Source: Burkholderia sp. BCC0322 (lineage in GTDB: Bacteria; Pseudomonadota; Gammaproteobacteria; Burkholderiales; Burkholderiaceae). Taken from it: a stretch of 64,000 bases of DNA. Positions 53,443-62,674 of this stretch are shown here, piece by piece. Position numbers and translations under genes: made by a program. The notes under the pieces are model-generated. The model was given only the letters and a program-made list of their open reading frames with translations. It was not told where the DNA came from and searched no databases. The stretch spans positions 124,001 to 188,000 of the forward strand of contig NZ_CADFDU010000003.1 in the NCBI RefSeq assembly GCF_902833045.1. Direction: 5' to 3'. Numbering within the stretch: the first letter of the stretch is position 1; every line of letters starts with the position of its first letter.

Positions 53443-54825
53443 ATGGTGCGCATGGTTCGTTGGATCGCTTCCTGGTGCCTGGCCTGCATCGTTGCGTCCG
53501 GGAGTGCGTTCGCGCAGGTCGCACGCGCACCGGACGCGGGCGCGGCGCTGTCGATCGCGACCGGCAAGGGCGAGCTGCTGTCGCTGCCCGAGCCCGCGAC
53601 CGCGATGTTCGTCGCCGATCCGGCCATCGCGGACATCCAGGTGCCGTCGCCGCGCACCGTGTTCGTGTTCGGCAAGAAGGCGGGCACGACCACGCTGATC
53701 GCGCTCGGCGCGAACCATCGACCGATCCTGCGCAAGACGGTGATCGTGCAGGTCGACACGGCGTCGCTGCAGGGCGTGCTCGACAGCCGCTTTCCGCAGC
53801 TGAAGCTGGCGGTATCCGGTGCGCCGGGCTCGCTGATGGTGTCGGGCAAGGTGCCGAGCGCGGCCGACGCGGACGCGGTGATGCAGTCGCTCACGCCGTA
53901 CCTGCACGACAAGGAAAAGATCGTGAACCGGCTCACGCTGTCGCGCCCGATCCAGGTGAACCTGCGCGTGCGGGTGACCGAGGTGAGCCGCAACCTCACG
54001 CAGCAGCTGGGCATCAACTGGAGCGCGCTGGGCGGCGCCGGCAACTTCGTCGGCGGGCTGTTCAACGGGCGCACGCTGTTCGATCCGACGAACGGCCTGT
54101 TCAACCTGTCGCCGACGGGCGCCTTCTCGGTGCTCGGCGGATTTCGCGCGGGGCGCTGGTCGATCGACGTGGTGCTCGACGCACTCGACCAGGAGGGCTT
54201 GATCACGATGCTCGCGGAACCGAACCTCACCGCGATGTCCGGCGAGACCGCGAGCTTCCTTGCAGGCGGCGAGATTCCGATCCCGGTGGCGCAGGCCGGT
54301 TCGTCGACCGGCGCGATCACGGTCGAGTTCAAGCCGTTCGGCGTGTCGCTCGATTTCACGCCGACCGTGCTCGCCGACAACCGGATCAGCCTGAAGGTGC
54401 GGCCGGAAGTGAGCGAGGTCGATCCGAACAACAGCGTGACGACCGGCGGCGTCAAGGTGCCGGGGCTCACGGTGCGGCGCGTCGAGACGACGGTCGAGCT
54501 GTCGAGCGGGCAGAGCTTCGCGATCGGCGGGCTGCTGCAGAGCCAGACGGCCGACACCGTGTCGCAGATTCCGGGGCTCGGCCGGCTGCCGATCATCGGC
54601 CGGCTGTTTTCGTCGAAGAACTTCCAGGACAACAAGACCGAGGTGGTCGTGATCGTCACGCCGTACATCGTGCAACCGACCGGGCCCGGCCAGCTCGAGC
54701 AGGCGATCGACACCGTCGCGCGGCCGAGCAGCGACCTGGAGTTCGCGGTGCAGCGCGACCTCGGGCTCGACCTGCTGTCGGGCGACACGCCGCGCCTCGT
54801 CGGCGCCGCGGGCTTCGTGTACTGA
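53443..54825 (+). CDS. rcpA: Tad pilus secretin (RcpA/CpaC)
   Basis: A 460-residue outer-membrane secretin. Signal peptide ending about residue 25 (SGSAFAQ), an N-terminal pilus-assembly domain (GKGELLSLPEPATAMFVADPAIADIQVPSPRTVFVFGKKAGTTTLIAL), a BON-like domain (LQGVLDSRFPQLKLAVSGAPGSLMVSGKV) and the secretin domain with VPGLTVRRVETTVELSSGQSFAIGGLLQSQ and the closing motif IPGLGRLPIIGRLFSSKNFQDNKTEVVVIVTPYIV. ATG 53443 has a GGGA site; a TTG five codons upstream is not needed. Confidence 0.95.
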   Translation: MVRMVRWIASWCLACIVASGSAFAQVARAPDAGAALSIATGKGELLSLPEPATAMFVADPAIADIQVPSPRTVFVFGKKAGTTTLIALGANHRPILRKTVIVQVDTASLQGVLDSRFPQLKLAVSGAPGSLMVSGKVPSAADADAVMQSLTPYLHDKEKIVNRLTLSRPIQVNLRVRVTEVSRNLTQQLGINWSALGGAGNFVGGLFNGRTLFDPTNGLFNLSPTGAFSVLGGFRAGRWSIDVVLDALDQEGLITMLAEPNLTAMSGETASFLAGGEIPIPVAQAGSSTGAITVEFKPFGVSLDFTPTVLADNRISLKVRPEVSEVDPNNSVTTGGVKVPGLTVRRVETTVELSSGQSFAIGGLLQSQTADTVSQIPGLGRLPIIGRLFSSKNFQDNKTEVVVIVTPYIVQPTGPGQLEQAIDTVARPSSDLEFAVQRDLGLDLLSGDTPRLVGAAGFVY

Positions 54826-54840
54826 ACCGGAGGAGCGCGC

Positions 54841-55221
54841 ATGCGAACCCGATCGACCGTTGCCGCACTGCTGCCGCTGGTGTTGGCGGGCTGCCTGTCG
54901 GCGCCGCCGCCGGTCAACCTGCCCGATGCGCGGTCGATCGGCTTCGACGGCGCGCACGCGGTGGCGCCCGATTGCGCGAAGCTGATGCAGCCGTCGCATC
55001 TCGTCGACGCGGGGTTCGCGCGGCCGGGCGTGCCGTTTGGCTGCGCGACCTACTCGAACCTCGCGGCGATGCTCGCGCGGCCGGAGGATCTCGTCGCGCC
55101 CGTGCCGTACGGCGGCGCGGACGCGCAGACCGCGGCCGACGCGGTGCGCCGCTACGTCGAGGATCGCGTGAAGCAGCCGACGCCCGACAAGACGCTGACG
55201 ACCGGCTCGCCGAGCCATTGA
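54841..55221 (+). CDS. CpaD/RcpB-like pilus assembly lipoprotein
   Basis: A 126-residue lipoprotein: a lipobox LAGC at residues 15-18, then the CpaD-like FGCATYSNLAAMLARPEDLVAPVPYGGADAQTAADAVRRY motif. Shorter than Caulobacter CpaD, but the conserved C-terminal core is complete. GGAGGAG site. It is thought to be a secretin pilotin or accessory protein. Confidence 0.9.
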   Translation: MRTRSTVAALLPLVLAGCLSAPPPVNLPDARSIGFDGAHAVAPDCAKLMQPSHLVDAGFARPGVPFGCATYSNLAAMLARPEDLVAPVPYGGADAQTAADAVRRYVEDRVKQPTPDKTLTTGSPSH

Positions 55222-55242
55222 ACCGACCCGGATGCCATCACG

Positions 55243-56466
55243 ATGCCGCCCATGAACCTCCTCGACCGTCAGCACACCCGGCGCGCCGCGTCCGCGGGCG
55301 CGGCCGATCTCGTCGCGGTCGTCTCCGATGCGGGCAGCGAGGACGTGATACGGCGCGTCGCGCAGGAGCTGTCGATCGCGCGTAGCCATCTGCAACTGGG
55401 CGTCTGCGACGATGCGATCCGGCTGCTGCAGCAGTCCGAGCGTTCGCCGCGCCAGCTCGTCATCGACGTGTCGGATTCGGTGCTGCCGGTGTCGGACCTG
55501 ATGCGGCTCGCCGACGTGTGCGATCCGTCGGTGCGGGTCATCGCGATCGGTACGCAGAACGACGTCGGGCTGTTTCGCAACCTGCTCGGCATCGGCGTGC
55601 AGGACTACATCGTCAAGCCGCTGACCGTCGAGCTGATGCGGCGTGCGCTGACGGCGACGGAGTCGGTCGTCCAGGCGCGCACCGGCAAGGTCGTCAGCTT
55701 CGTCGGCGCGCGCGGCGGCGTCGGCACGACCACGATCACGGTGAGCCTCGCGCGCTTCCTGGCGGGCGAGAAGCGCCGCCGCGTGGCCTATGTCGACCTG
55801 AACCTGCATGGCGGCGGTGCGAACTCGATGCTCGGGCTGTCCAGCAACAACGGGCTGATCGAATTGCTGAACATGGGGCAGCGCCCCGACGACGCGTTGT
55901 TCGAGCGCATGTTCGTGACGAAGGGCGACCGGTTGCACGTGCTGTCCGCCGAGCTGGCGTACGGCGCCGACGCGCCGGTGGGCGACGAGGCCATCGCACG
56001 CCTGGTCGACATGCTGAAGGACCGCTTCCACTACGTGCTGTTCGACGTCGGGAGCGGCGCCGGCAAGCTGCTCGAGGACGCGCTCGCGGCGTCCGATCTC
56101 GTCCATGTCGTGGTCGACCGCTCGGTGCACGCCGCGTATGAGGCTGCGCGGCTCGTGCGCTTCGTGCGGGAGCTGCCCGGCGAGCGGCTGCTGTCGCTGG
56201 TGCTGAACAATCCGCTCGCGCCGGTCGCGGGCCGCGTCGAGCCGGTCGATTTCGAGGACGCGTTCGGCGGCGCGACGCTGCATGAACTGCCGCACGAGCC
56301 GCAGACGCTCGCGGTTGCCGAGAACCTCGGCGAGCCGATCGAAGGCGCGAAGCGGCACGGCTTCGTGGACCAGATCCGGCAGCTCGTGAACGGCATCACC
56401 GGCGAACCGGTGGTCGTCGCCGAGCCGTGGTATGCGCGGCTCGTCAAGTGGAGGAAGGGATCGTGA
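55243..56466 (+). CDS. tadZ: TadZ/CpaE, ParA/MinD-like pilus localisation protein
   Basis: A 407-residue protein with an N-terminal response-regulator-like receiver domain (LVAVVSDAGSEDVI ... DYIVKPLTVELMRRAL) lacking obvious phosphorylation residues, and a C-terminal ATPase domain with a deviant Walker A (GARGGVGTTTITVSLA). TadZ proteins place the Tad apparatus at the pole. Two starts are possible (55243 and 55252); the downstream gene overlaps its stop (GTGA). Confidence 0.94.
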   Translation: MPPMNLLDRQHTRRAASAGAADLVAVVSDAGSEDVIRRVAQELSIARSHLQLGVCDDAIRLLQQSERSPRQLVIDVSDSVLPVSDLMRLADVCDPSVRVIAIGTQNDVGLFRNLLGIGVQDYIVKPLTVELMRRALTATESVVQARTGKVVSFVGARGGVGTTTITVSLARFLAGEKRRRVAYVDLNLHGGGANSMLGLSSNNGLIELLNMGQRPDDALFERMFVTKGDRLHVLSAELAYGADAPVGDEAIARLVDMLKDRFHYVLFDVGSGAGKLLEDALAASDLVHVVVDRSVHAAYEAARLVRFVRELPGERLLSLVLNNPLAPVAGRVEPVDFEDAFGGATLHELPHEPQTLAVAENLGEPIEGAKRHGFVDQIRQLVNGITGEPVVVAEPWYARLVKWRKGS

Positions 56467-57911
56467 CGTTCGGTACCCGCAACCGGCCGCCGGCGGACCC
56501 CGTGCCGGCAGCGACACAGGCCGCTACACAGGCCGCGACGCCCGACGTGACGCGTGAGCCCGCACCGGCGCCGGTCCCGGCCGCGGCAGACGTGCCGGCT
56601 CCGGCACCGGCTCCGGCCCGCGCGCCCGTGGCCGCGGATACCCACGAAGCGCTGATCCGGTCGAGCAAGTTCGACGCGATCCGCACCGCGGTGTTCGCGT
56701 CGATGAACATGTCGGCGGCGCTGATGAAGACGCGCGACGAAGTGCGCGCAGGCATCGAGCAGGTGGCCGCGCACACGGTCGATCGCGAGCGCCTGAAGAT
56801 CTCGGCCGGCGAGCAGGTGCTGATCGTCGATGCGATCCTGAACGACATGTTCGGGGTCGGGCCGATCGAGCCGCTGCTCGCCGACGACACCGTCACCGAC
56901 ATCCTCGTCAACGGGCCCGACCAGGTCTACGTCGAGCGCGCGGGCCGGCTCGAGCTCACGTCGCTGAAGTTCCGCGACGACGCGCACGTGGCGAGCGTCG
57001 CGCAGCGGATCGCGGCGGCGGTGGGGCGTCGCGTCGACGAGAGCAGCCCGATGGTCGATGCGCGGCTCGCCGACGGCAGCCGCGTGAACGTCGTGCTGCC
57101 GCCGATCGCGCTGCGCGGCCCGTCGATCTCGATCCGCAAGTTCGCGAAGCGCGACATCACGCTCGCGCGGATGGCGCAGCAGGGCAACATCTCGTCGCCG
57201 ATGCTGCAGGTGCTGAAGGTCGCGTGCGCGTGCCGGCTGAACATCGTGATCTCGGGCGGCACCGGCTCGGGCAAGACGACGCTGCTCAATGCGCTGTCGC
57301 AGCACATCGAGCAGCACGAACGGATCGTGACGATCGAGGATGCGGCCGAGCTGCAATTGCTGCAGCCGCACGTCGTGAGCCTCGAGACGCGGCCGGAAAA
57401 TACCGAGGGGCTCGGCGGGATCTCGCAGCGCGATCTCGTGCGCAACGCGCTGCGGATGCGGCCCGATCGCATCATCCTCGGCGAGATTCGCGGCCCCGAG
57501 GCGTTCGACGTGCTGCAGGCGATGAACACGGGCCATGACGGCTCGATGACGACGATTCACGCGAATTCGCCGCGCGATGCGATCAGCCGGCTCGAGAGCA
57601 TGGTCATGATGGCGAATGCGAACCTGCAACTGCTGTCGATCCGCCGCCAGATCGCGAGCGCCGTGCACCTGTTCGTGCAGATCGAGCGGATGCGCGACGG
57701 CGTGCGGCGCGTCACGCGGATCACCGAGCTCGTCGGGATGGAAGGCGAGGTGGTCATCACGCAGGACCTGTTCGCGTTCCGCCAGGAAGGCGACACGACG
57801 CGCGATGCGGTGAAAGGCGTGTTCGAGGTGTCGCCGCTGCGGCCGGGATTCGCGGCGCGCGCCCAGTATTACGGCGTCGAGGATGCGCTTGCCGAGGTGT
57901 TCCGGACATGA
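56463..57911 (+). CDS. tadA: TadA/CpaF, Tad pilus ATPase
   Basis: A 482-residue secretion ATPase. A Pro/Ala-rich N-terminal extension of about 55 residues precedes the N-terminal domain (VGPIEPLLADDTVTDILVNGPDQVYVERAG), then Walker A GGTGSGKTTLLN, the Asp box TIEDAAELQL, Walker B RIILGEIRGPEAFD and the His box GSMTTIHANSPRDAISRLE. The start is GTG at 56463, overlapping the tadZ stop (GTGA), with a GGAGGAAGGG ribosome binding site inside tadZ. It powers pilus assembly. Confidence 0.96.
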   Translation: MTFGTRNRPPADPVPAATQAATQAATPDVTREPAPAPVPAAADVPAPAPAPARAPVAADTHEALIRSSKFDAIRTAVFASMNMSAALMKTRDEVRAGIEQVAAHTVDRERLKISAGEQVLIVDAILNDMFGVGPIEPLLADDTVTDILVNGPDQVYVERAGRLELTSLKFRDDAHVASVAQRIAAAVGRRVDESSPMVDARLADGSRVNVVLPPIALRGPSISIRKFAKRDITLARMAQQGNISSPMLQVLKVACACRLNIVISGGTGSGKTTLLNALSQHIEQHERIVTIEDAAELQLLQPHVVSLETRPENTEGLGGISQRDLVRNALRMRPDRIILGEIRGPEAFDVLQAMNTGHDGSMTTIHANSPRDAISRLESMVMMANANLQLLSIRRQIASAVHLFVQIERMRDGVRRVTRITELVGMEGEVVITQDLFAFRQEGDTTRDAVKGVFEVSPLRPGFAARAQYYGVEDALAEVFRT

Positions 57912-58885
57912 GGGCCGCCGACCTGTTCGCGATGGGCATGTTCGTAACGATCCTGGCGATCGGGCTCGTGCTGTCGTCGCGGTTCGATCGCGCGAGCCGC
58001 ACGCCGGCCCAGCGCATCCGCGCCCGGATGCGGCGGCTGTCGCCGTCGCTGGCCGGACACGACGGGCACGCGTCCGCCGCGCCCGGTGTCGCGCTGTTCA
58101 ACCTCGAGCGCCGCCAGGGCCGCCTGCGCGCGTGGCTGCAGCGCCGCGTGACGCGCGTGCGCGCGGTCGGCGGCAAGGGCGGCGTGAGGATCGTCGTCGC
58201 GAGCACGATCGCGGGCGCGATCGCGGCGATCGTCGCGGTGAAGCTGATCGGGCCGCCGGGCTTCCTGCGTCCGCTGATCTACGCCGGGTTGCCGCTGGTC
58301 GCGATGCGCGCCGGCTACCGTGCGCTGGTCGAGCGCTTCCGGATCCGCTTTCTCGAAGCGTTCCCCGACGCGATCGACGTGATCGTGCGGGCCGTGCGCG
58401 CGGGCATTCCGGTCACGCAAGCGATCAGCATGGTCGGCGACAGCGCGGCCGAGCCGGTGCGCGCGACGTTCCGCTCGATGGGCGACAGCCTGCGGGTCGG
58501 CGCGGATCTCAAGGACGTGCTGACGCACGCGGCGGACCGGCTGATGATCGCGGACTTCTCGTTCTTCACCGTCTACCTGCTGCTGCAGCGCGAGACCGGC
58601 GGCAGCCTCGGCGAGACGCTCGACGAGCTGTCGAGCATCATCCGCACGCGCCGCGACATCCGCCTGAAGACCCGCGCGCTGACCGCCGAAGGACGCATCA
58701 CGACGAACATCATTTCGGCGGTGCCGTTCGTGATGATCGGCGCGCTGTTCGTCGTGAACCGCGACTACGTGATGCTGCTGTTCACGACGCACCCGGGGCA
58801 CACGATGCTGACGATCGCGGCCGGGTTGCTGACGGTCGGCCTACTGGTGATCCGCAAGATCTCGAAACTGGATACCGCGCGATGA
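57908..58885 (+). CDS. tadB: TadB, inner-membrane pilus platform protein
   Basis: A 325-residue T2SSF-domain protein: an N-terminal helix (LFAMGMFVTILAIGLVLSS), a two-helix patch (STIAGAIAAIVAVKLIGPPGFLRPLIYAGLPLVAMRAGYRALV), the core FPDAIDVIVRAVRAGIPVTQAISMVGDSAAEPV, and C-terminal helices (VPFVMIGALFVVNRDY, PGHTMLTIAAGLLTVGLLVI). It overlaps tadA by ATGA and tadC by ATGA. Acts with TadC as the assembly platform. Confidence 0.95.
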   Translation: MRAADLFAMGMFVTILAIGLVLSSRFDRASRTPAQRIRARMRRLSPSLAGHDGHASAAPGVALFNLERRQGRLRAWLQRRVTRVRAVGGKGGVRIVVASTIAGAIAAIVAVKLIGPPGFLRPLIYAGLPLVAMRAGYRALVERFRIRFLEAFPDAIDVIVRAVRAGIPVTQAISMVGDSAAEPVRATFRSMGDSLRVGADLKDVLTHAADRLMIADFSFFTVYLLLQRETGGSLGETLDELSSIIRTRRDIRLKTRALTAEGRITTNIISAVPFVMIGALFVVNRDYVMLLFTTHPGHTMLTIAAGLLTVGLLVIRKISKLDTAR

Positions 58886-59826
58886 CGCTGTCGATACTGG
58901 CCGCCCGCGGCCTCGAGTTGCTGTTGTTGCTCGCCTGTGTCGCGGTGGCGCTCGGCACGCCCGGCGGCGGCACCCGCCAGCGGATCGCCATACGCGTGCG
59001 GCTGGCGGCCGGCCAGCACCCGCCGGCACCGGTAGCGGGGTGGCGGCAGCCGGGCGGCGTTCGCCTGGATCTCACGCGCCGGCTCGCGCAGCTCGGCGAA
59101 CGGCTGCCGGTACTCGACCCGATGCAGCGCGTGAAGCTCGGCCTGCAGTTGACGCGCGCGGGCTTTCGCGAGCGCCGCGCGGTGTCGGTGATGATCGGGA
59201 TCAAGCTGAGCTGCGGCGTGCTGTTCGCGTGCGGCGCGATCGTGTTCAGCCCGCTGATTCCGCGCTTCGGCGAATACTTCGTGATCCGTGCGCTGGCGAT
59301 GATCGCCGCGTTCGTGATCGGCGTGATCGTGCCGGAATACGTGCTCGGCGCGATGATCCGGCGGCGGCGGCGGATCGTCGCCGCGTGCTTTCCCGATGCG
59401 CTCGACCTGCTGGTGATCTGCACGATGGCCGGCAACAGCCTCGCGTCGGGCATCCGGCGCGTCGCGCATGAACTGTCGCGCATCTGCCCGCCGCTCGCCG
59501 ACGAGCTGACCGTGTGCGCGGACGAGCTGACGCTGAGCGGCGACGTAGCCGCGACGCTTGCGCATTTCGCGACGCGCGTCGACTTCACGTCGGCACGCTC
59601 GCTCGCGACGACGCTGACGCAGTCGCAGCGGTTCGGCACGCCGATCACGCAGGCGCTGCGCACGCTGTCGCGTACGGAGCGCACCGAACAGATCGTCGCG
59701 CTCGAGGAGCGGGCCGCGAAGCTCGCGCCGAAGATCACGCTGCCGATGATGCTGTTCATCCTGCCGACGGTCTGCCTGATCGCGGCGGGCCCGGCGGCGA
59801 TCCGCCTGCTCGAGGTGTTCAGATGA
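58882..59826 (+). CDS. tadC: TadC, inner-membrane pilus platform protein
   Basis: A 314-residue T2SSF-domain paralogue of TadB: an N-terminal helix (LELLLLLACVAVALG), two central helices (IGIKLSCGVLFACGAIVF; IRALAMIAAFVIGVIVPEYVLG), the core FPDALDLLVICTMAGNSLASGIRRVAHELSRICPPLADELTV, and a C-terminal helix (LPMMLFILPTVCLIAAGPAAIRLL). It overlaps tadB and tadD by 4 bases each. Confidence 0.95.
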   Translation: MTLSILAARGLELLLLLACVAVALGTPGGGTRQRIAIRVRLAAGQHPPAPVAGWRQPGGVRLDLTRRLAQLGERLPVLDPMQRVKLGLQLTRAGFRERRAVSVMIGIKLSCGVLFACGAIVFSPLIPRFGEYFVIRALAMIAAFVIGVIVPEYVLGAMIRRRRRIVAACFPDALDLLVICTMAGNSLASGIRRVAHELSRICPPLADELTVCADELTLSGDVAATLAHFATRVDFTSARSLATTLTQSQRFGTPITQALRTLSRTERTEQIVALEERAAKLAPKITLPMMLFILPTVCLIAAGPAAIRLLEVFR

Positions 59827-60689
59827 CACGATCCGTCGTACGCGCATTCGCGCTCGCGGCCGTGCTGCCGGTGCTGGCCGGCTGCGGCACGCCGGGCATC
59901 CAGACGCGGCCGGTGCTGTCGCACAAGCGCGACGACCCGCAGGCCGAATTGCGCATCGCGGACAGCGCGCTCTCCGGCGGCAACATCGATCTCGCGGCGA
60001 CGCTGTACGAGAAGGTGCTCGCGAAGCATCCCGACTCGCTCGCGGCGCGGCTGGGGCTCGGCGACGTCAACTACCGCGCGGGCGACCTGGAGCGCGCGCG
60101 GATCCTCTACGACGAAGCGCAGCGGCAGGCGCCCGCGGAGCTTGGTCCGCGGCTCGGGCTCGCGCGCGTCGCGTTGCGGCAGCGGCGTCTCGACGAAGCC
60201 GCGCAGCGCTATCGCGACCTGCTGGCCGCGCAGCCGAACCATCCGCTCGCGGCGCAAGGGCTCGGCACCGTGCTCGACCTGCAGGGGCGTCATGCGGATG
60301 CGCAGGTCGTGTATCGCGACGCGTTGCGCGCGCATCCGGACGCGCAGGGGCTGCGCGTCGACCTCGGGTTGTCGCTCGTGCTGAGCAACCGGCCGCGCGA
60401 GGGCGTGAACGTGCTGCTCGACGTCGCCGGACTGCCGTCCGCGCCGTGGCAGGCGCGCCAGAATCTCGCGTTCGCGTACGGCGTGCTCGGCAATACCGAT
60501 TCGGCGAAGAAGCTGCTGTCGGCTGAATTGCCCGCGTCGGCGGTGGCCGACAACCTGCGCTTCTACGAGGCGGTGCGCGCGCGGCTTGCGTCGCGCGGGG
60601 TGTCCGGAGGCGCCGGTAGCCCGCCGCCGCAGTCCGGCGCGGCGCTGGAGCCGGGCGTCGTGCCGCCGGGCGCGGGGGCCGCAAAATGA
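59823..60689 (+). CDS. tadD: TadD, TPR lipoprotein of the Tad locus
   Basis: A 288-residue lipoprotein with lipobox LAGC at residues 18-21 and a run of tetratricopeptide repeats (ADSALSGGNIDLAATLYEKVLAKHPDSLAARLGLGDV, NYRAGDLERARILYDEAQRQAPAELGPRLGLARV and others). TadD is needed for assembly, probably as a scaffold for the secretin. Its C-terminus is Gly/Pro-rich. Overlaps tadC and tadE by 4 bases. Confidence 0.94.
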   Translation: MTRSVVRAFALAAVLPVLAGCGTPGIQTRPVLSHKRDDPQAELRIADSALSGGNIDLAATLYEKVLAKHPDSLAARLGLGDVNYRAGDLERARILYDEAQRQAPAELGPRLGLARVALRQRRLDEAAQRYRDLLAAQPNHPLAAQGLGTVLDLQGRHADAQVVYRDALRAHPDAQGLRVDLGLSLVLSNRPREGVNVLLDVAGLPSAPWQARQNLAFAYGVLGNTDSAKKLLSAELPASAVADNLRFYEAVRARLASRGVSGGAGSPPPQSGAALEPGVVPPGAGAAK

Positions 60690-61114
60690 CACGCGGGGCG
60701 GCGGGCACCCGCCATGCGCGCGGCGTCGTGTCCCTCGAGTTCGTGCTGATGCTGCCGTTCCTGCTGATGGTGCTGATCGGCATCATCGACACGAGCCTGA
60801 TCCTGTGCGACAAGGCCGTCATCACGAACGCGAGCCGCGAGGCGGCGCGCGCCGGCGTCGTGCTGCGCGTGCCGATGCTGACCACGACGCAGATCGCCAA
60901 CATCGCGCAGAACGCCATGCAGAACAGCCTGATCACCGGCGGCACCGCGACGACACCGGCGGTGACCGTGACGCAGGCGAACGGCACGACGTCGGGCACC
61001 GCGCTGACGGTGACCGTGACCTACACGTATTCGGGGCTCGTGCTGGGGTCCGCGTTCAGTGCGCTTACCGGCCCGGTGACGGTCTCGGCGACGTCGGTGA
61101 TGCTCTATGAATGA
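60686..61114 (+). CDS. tadE: TadE-like minor pseudopilin
   Basis: A 142-residue protein with a TadE-type N-terminus: RGVVSLEFVLMLPFLLMVLIGIIDTSLILCDKAVITNASREAARAGVVLR, including Glu at the +5-like position. Thr-rich C-terminal half. It overlaps tadD by ATGA and tadG by 8 bases (start 61107). No separate TadF gene follows. Confidence 0.92.
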   Translation: MTRGAAGTRHARGVVSLEFVLMLPFLLMVLIGIIDTSLILCDKAVITNASREAARAGVVLRVPMLTTTQIANIAQNAMQNSLITGGTATTPAVTVTQANGTTSGTALTVTVTYTYSGLVLGSAFSALTGPVTVSATSVMLYE

Positions 61115-61646
61115 CGTGACTGCGACGCAGCCCGTCGGCCCCGTGCGGCAGCGCGGTTCGGTCGCGCTGTTCTTCCTGCTGTTCCTGATTCCGCTGCTGT
61201 CGTTCGGCGCGCTGGCGATCGACATCGCGTGGGTGGTCACGGTGAACAACCCGTTGCAGAACGCGGCCGACGCGGCCGCGCTCGCGGGGGCCGATGCGAT
61301 GATGTCGCCGAGCGGCGGCGCGGTTAACGGGTCGCAGGCCGCACCGGCGGCGAACGGCGTGATCGCGCAGAACTCGGCGGCCGGCGTCGGGCCGTACTAT
61401 GGCGCGTACGTGCCGCCGCGGCTCGCGCTTCGAGCCCCCGGGCCGGCGCGGCGCACCAGCACGAGGAGCGCGAACAGCGTCACGACCGGCCCGATCTGCG
61501 GCCATTGCAGCCACGGGTTCAGGTATTCGACGACTGGCAGCAGCCACATGAGCGCGATCGCGGTCTGCTCGCCGCGCAGCCAGCCGTCCTGCCATCCGGC
61601 CGCCAGCATGCACGCGATCGCGATGCCGAGCCAGGCGAGCTCGTAG
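61107..61646 (+). CDS. tadG: TadG, truncated: only the N-terminal Tad domain is native
   Basis: The open frame has 179 codons, but only about the first 95 are TadG-like: QRGSVALFFLLFLIPLLSFGALAIDIAWVVTVNNPLQNAADAAALAGADAMM and the following SQAAPAANGVIAQNSAAG. From about 61395 on the frame merely runs antisense to the convergent glycosyltransferase gene (stop at 61397) and makes low-quality protein with Cys/His/Ser-rich sequence. Full TadG proteins have several hundred residues. So the 3' part of tadG is missing, most simply through a deletion or rearrangement that brought the glycosyltransferase genes next to it. A functional short form is possible but less likely. Confidence 0.78.
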   Translation: MNDVTATQPVGPVRQRGSVALFFLLFLIPLLSFGALAIDIAWVVTVNNPLQNAADAAALAGADAMMSPSGGAVNGSQAAPAANGVIAQNSAAGVGPYYGAYVPPRLALRAPGPARRTSTRSANSVTTGPICGHCSHGFRYSTTGSSHMSAIAVCSPRSQPSCHPAASMHAIAMPSQASS

Positions 61647-62659
61647 TGCCACACGTACGGGTTCGCGACGAGCGTTGCGACCGCCAGCACCGCCGCGCGC
61701 AAGCGGATGTCGCGCGAGCGCGTCCACACGATGCAGGCGGCGGCGATCGCCAGCGCCGCGATGCACGCTTGCGCGACATACGCGATACCCGGCGGCAGGC
61801 CCGCGAGGCGGAACGCGGCGAACGGCGCCGGCGACACGAGCCAGAACATGATGCTGTGCTCGAGGAGGAGCGAGCGTGCGACCGCCGTGCCGGCGACGAA
61901 CAGCCGTAGCGACTCGACGCCGCAGATCAGGACGCTCATCACGGCGAACGCGGTGGCGGCCAGTGCGGCCCACGCGATCGTGCGCCATGCGCGCGTGGCG
62001 ACCAGCACGAACGGGAACAGCAATGCCATCTGCGGCTTGGCCGACAGCAGGCCGATGCAGAGGCCTGCCCACATCGGCCGACGGTCCGCCCAGCAGACGG
62101 CCAGCGCCGCGCACGACGCGGTCAGGAACGTGTTCTGCCCGAATATCCCGGTGACGAACACGCACGGGGCGGCGACCAGCGCGAACCCGCCGACGCGCGA
62201 TGCGCCCGGGATCGCGCCGAGCCGCGATACGCGCGAGGCGGCGAATCCGAACACGCCGACGCCGAACGCGACGAACAGCGGATAGCCGATCGCAAAGGGC
62301 AGCAGCGCCAGCGGCGTCACGAGCAGCAGGTTGGTGGGCGGGTACAGCCACGCGACGAGGTTTCCCCGGCGGAACTGCGGGAACAGGTCGGCCGCCAGCC
62401 GCGAGAAGGTCGGCAGATCGTACGCTTGCCATGGCGAGCCATGCAGCATCACGTACGATGCCGACCAGAACACCGCGTAGTCGGGGCCCGGGCGCGTCAG
62501 CGCGGTGGCGGGCGCGTCACGGACGACGGCTGCCCAGGTGGCGAGCAGCAGTGCGTAGCACGCAAGCGCGACCGCGCTGTACGCAACGACGCGCCGGGGT
62601 GTCAGCCACGCGCGGACGGGATGATCCGCCGATCGTATCGATTGCCGGAGGAGATCCAT
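61397..62659 (-). CDS. GT87-family (DUF2029) membrane glycosyltransferase-like protein
   Basis: A 420-residue protein with about ten hydrophobic segments and the GT-C-like pattern of the DUF2029/GT87 family: GPDYAVFWSASYVMLHGSPWQAYD near the start (Asp in the first loop), LYPPTNLLLVTPLALLPFAI, CIGLLSAKPQMALLFPFVLV and VANPYVWHYELAWLGIAIA. Such enzymes transfer sugars from polyprenyl-phosphate donors. The last ~15 codons overlap tadG's merged frame. It follows the GtrB-like gene by 15 bases, so the two form an operon: GtrB would make the lipid-linked sugar, this protein would use it. Confidence 0.85.
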   Translation of the reverse strand: MDLLRQSIRSADHPVRAWLTPRRVVAYSAVALACYALLLATWAAVVRDAPATALTRPGPDYAVFWSASYVMLHGSPWQAYDLPTFSRLAADLFPQFRRGNLVAWLYPPTNLLLVTPLALLPFAIGYPLFVAFGVGVFGFAASRVSRLGAIPGASRVGGFALVAAPCVFVTGIFGQNTFLTASCAALAVCWADRRPMWAGLCIGLLSAKPQMALLFPFVLVATRAWRTIAWAALAATAFAVMSVLICGVESLRLFVAGTAVARSLLLEHSIMFWLVSPAPFAAFRLAGLPPGIAYVAQACIAALAIAAACIVWTRSRDIRLRAAVLAVATLVANPYVWHYELAWLGIAIACMLAAGWQDGWLRGEQTAIALMWLLPVVEYLNPWLQWPQIGPVVTLFALLVLVRRAGPGARSASRGGTYAP

Positions 62660-62674
62660 GCGTCGTGTGCGCGG

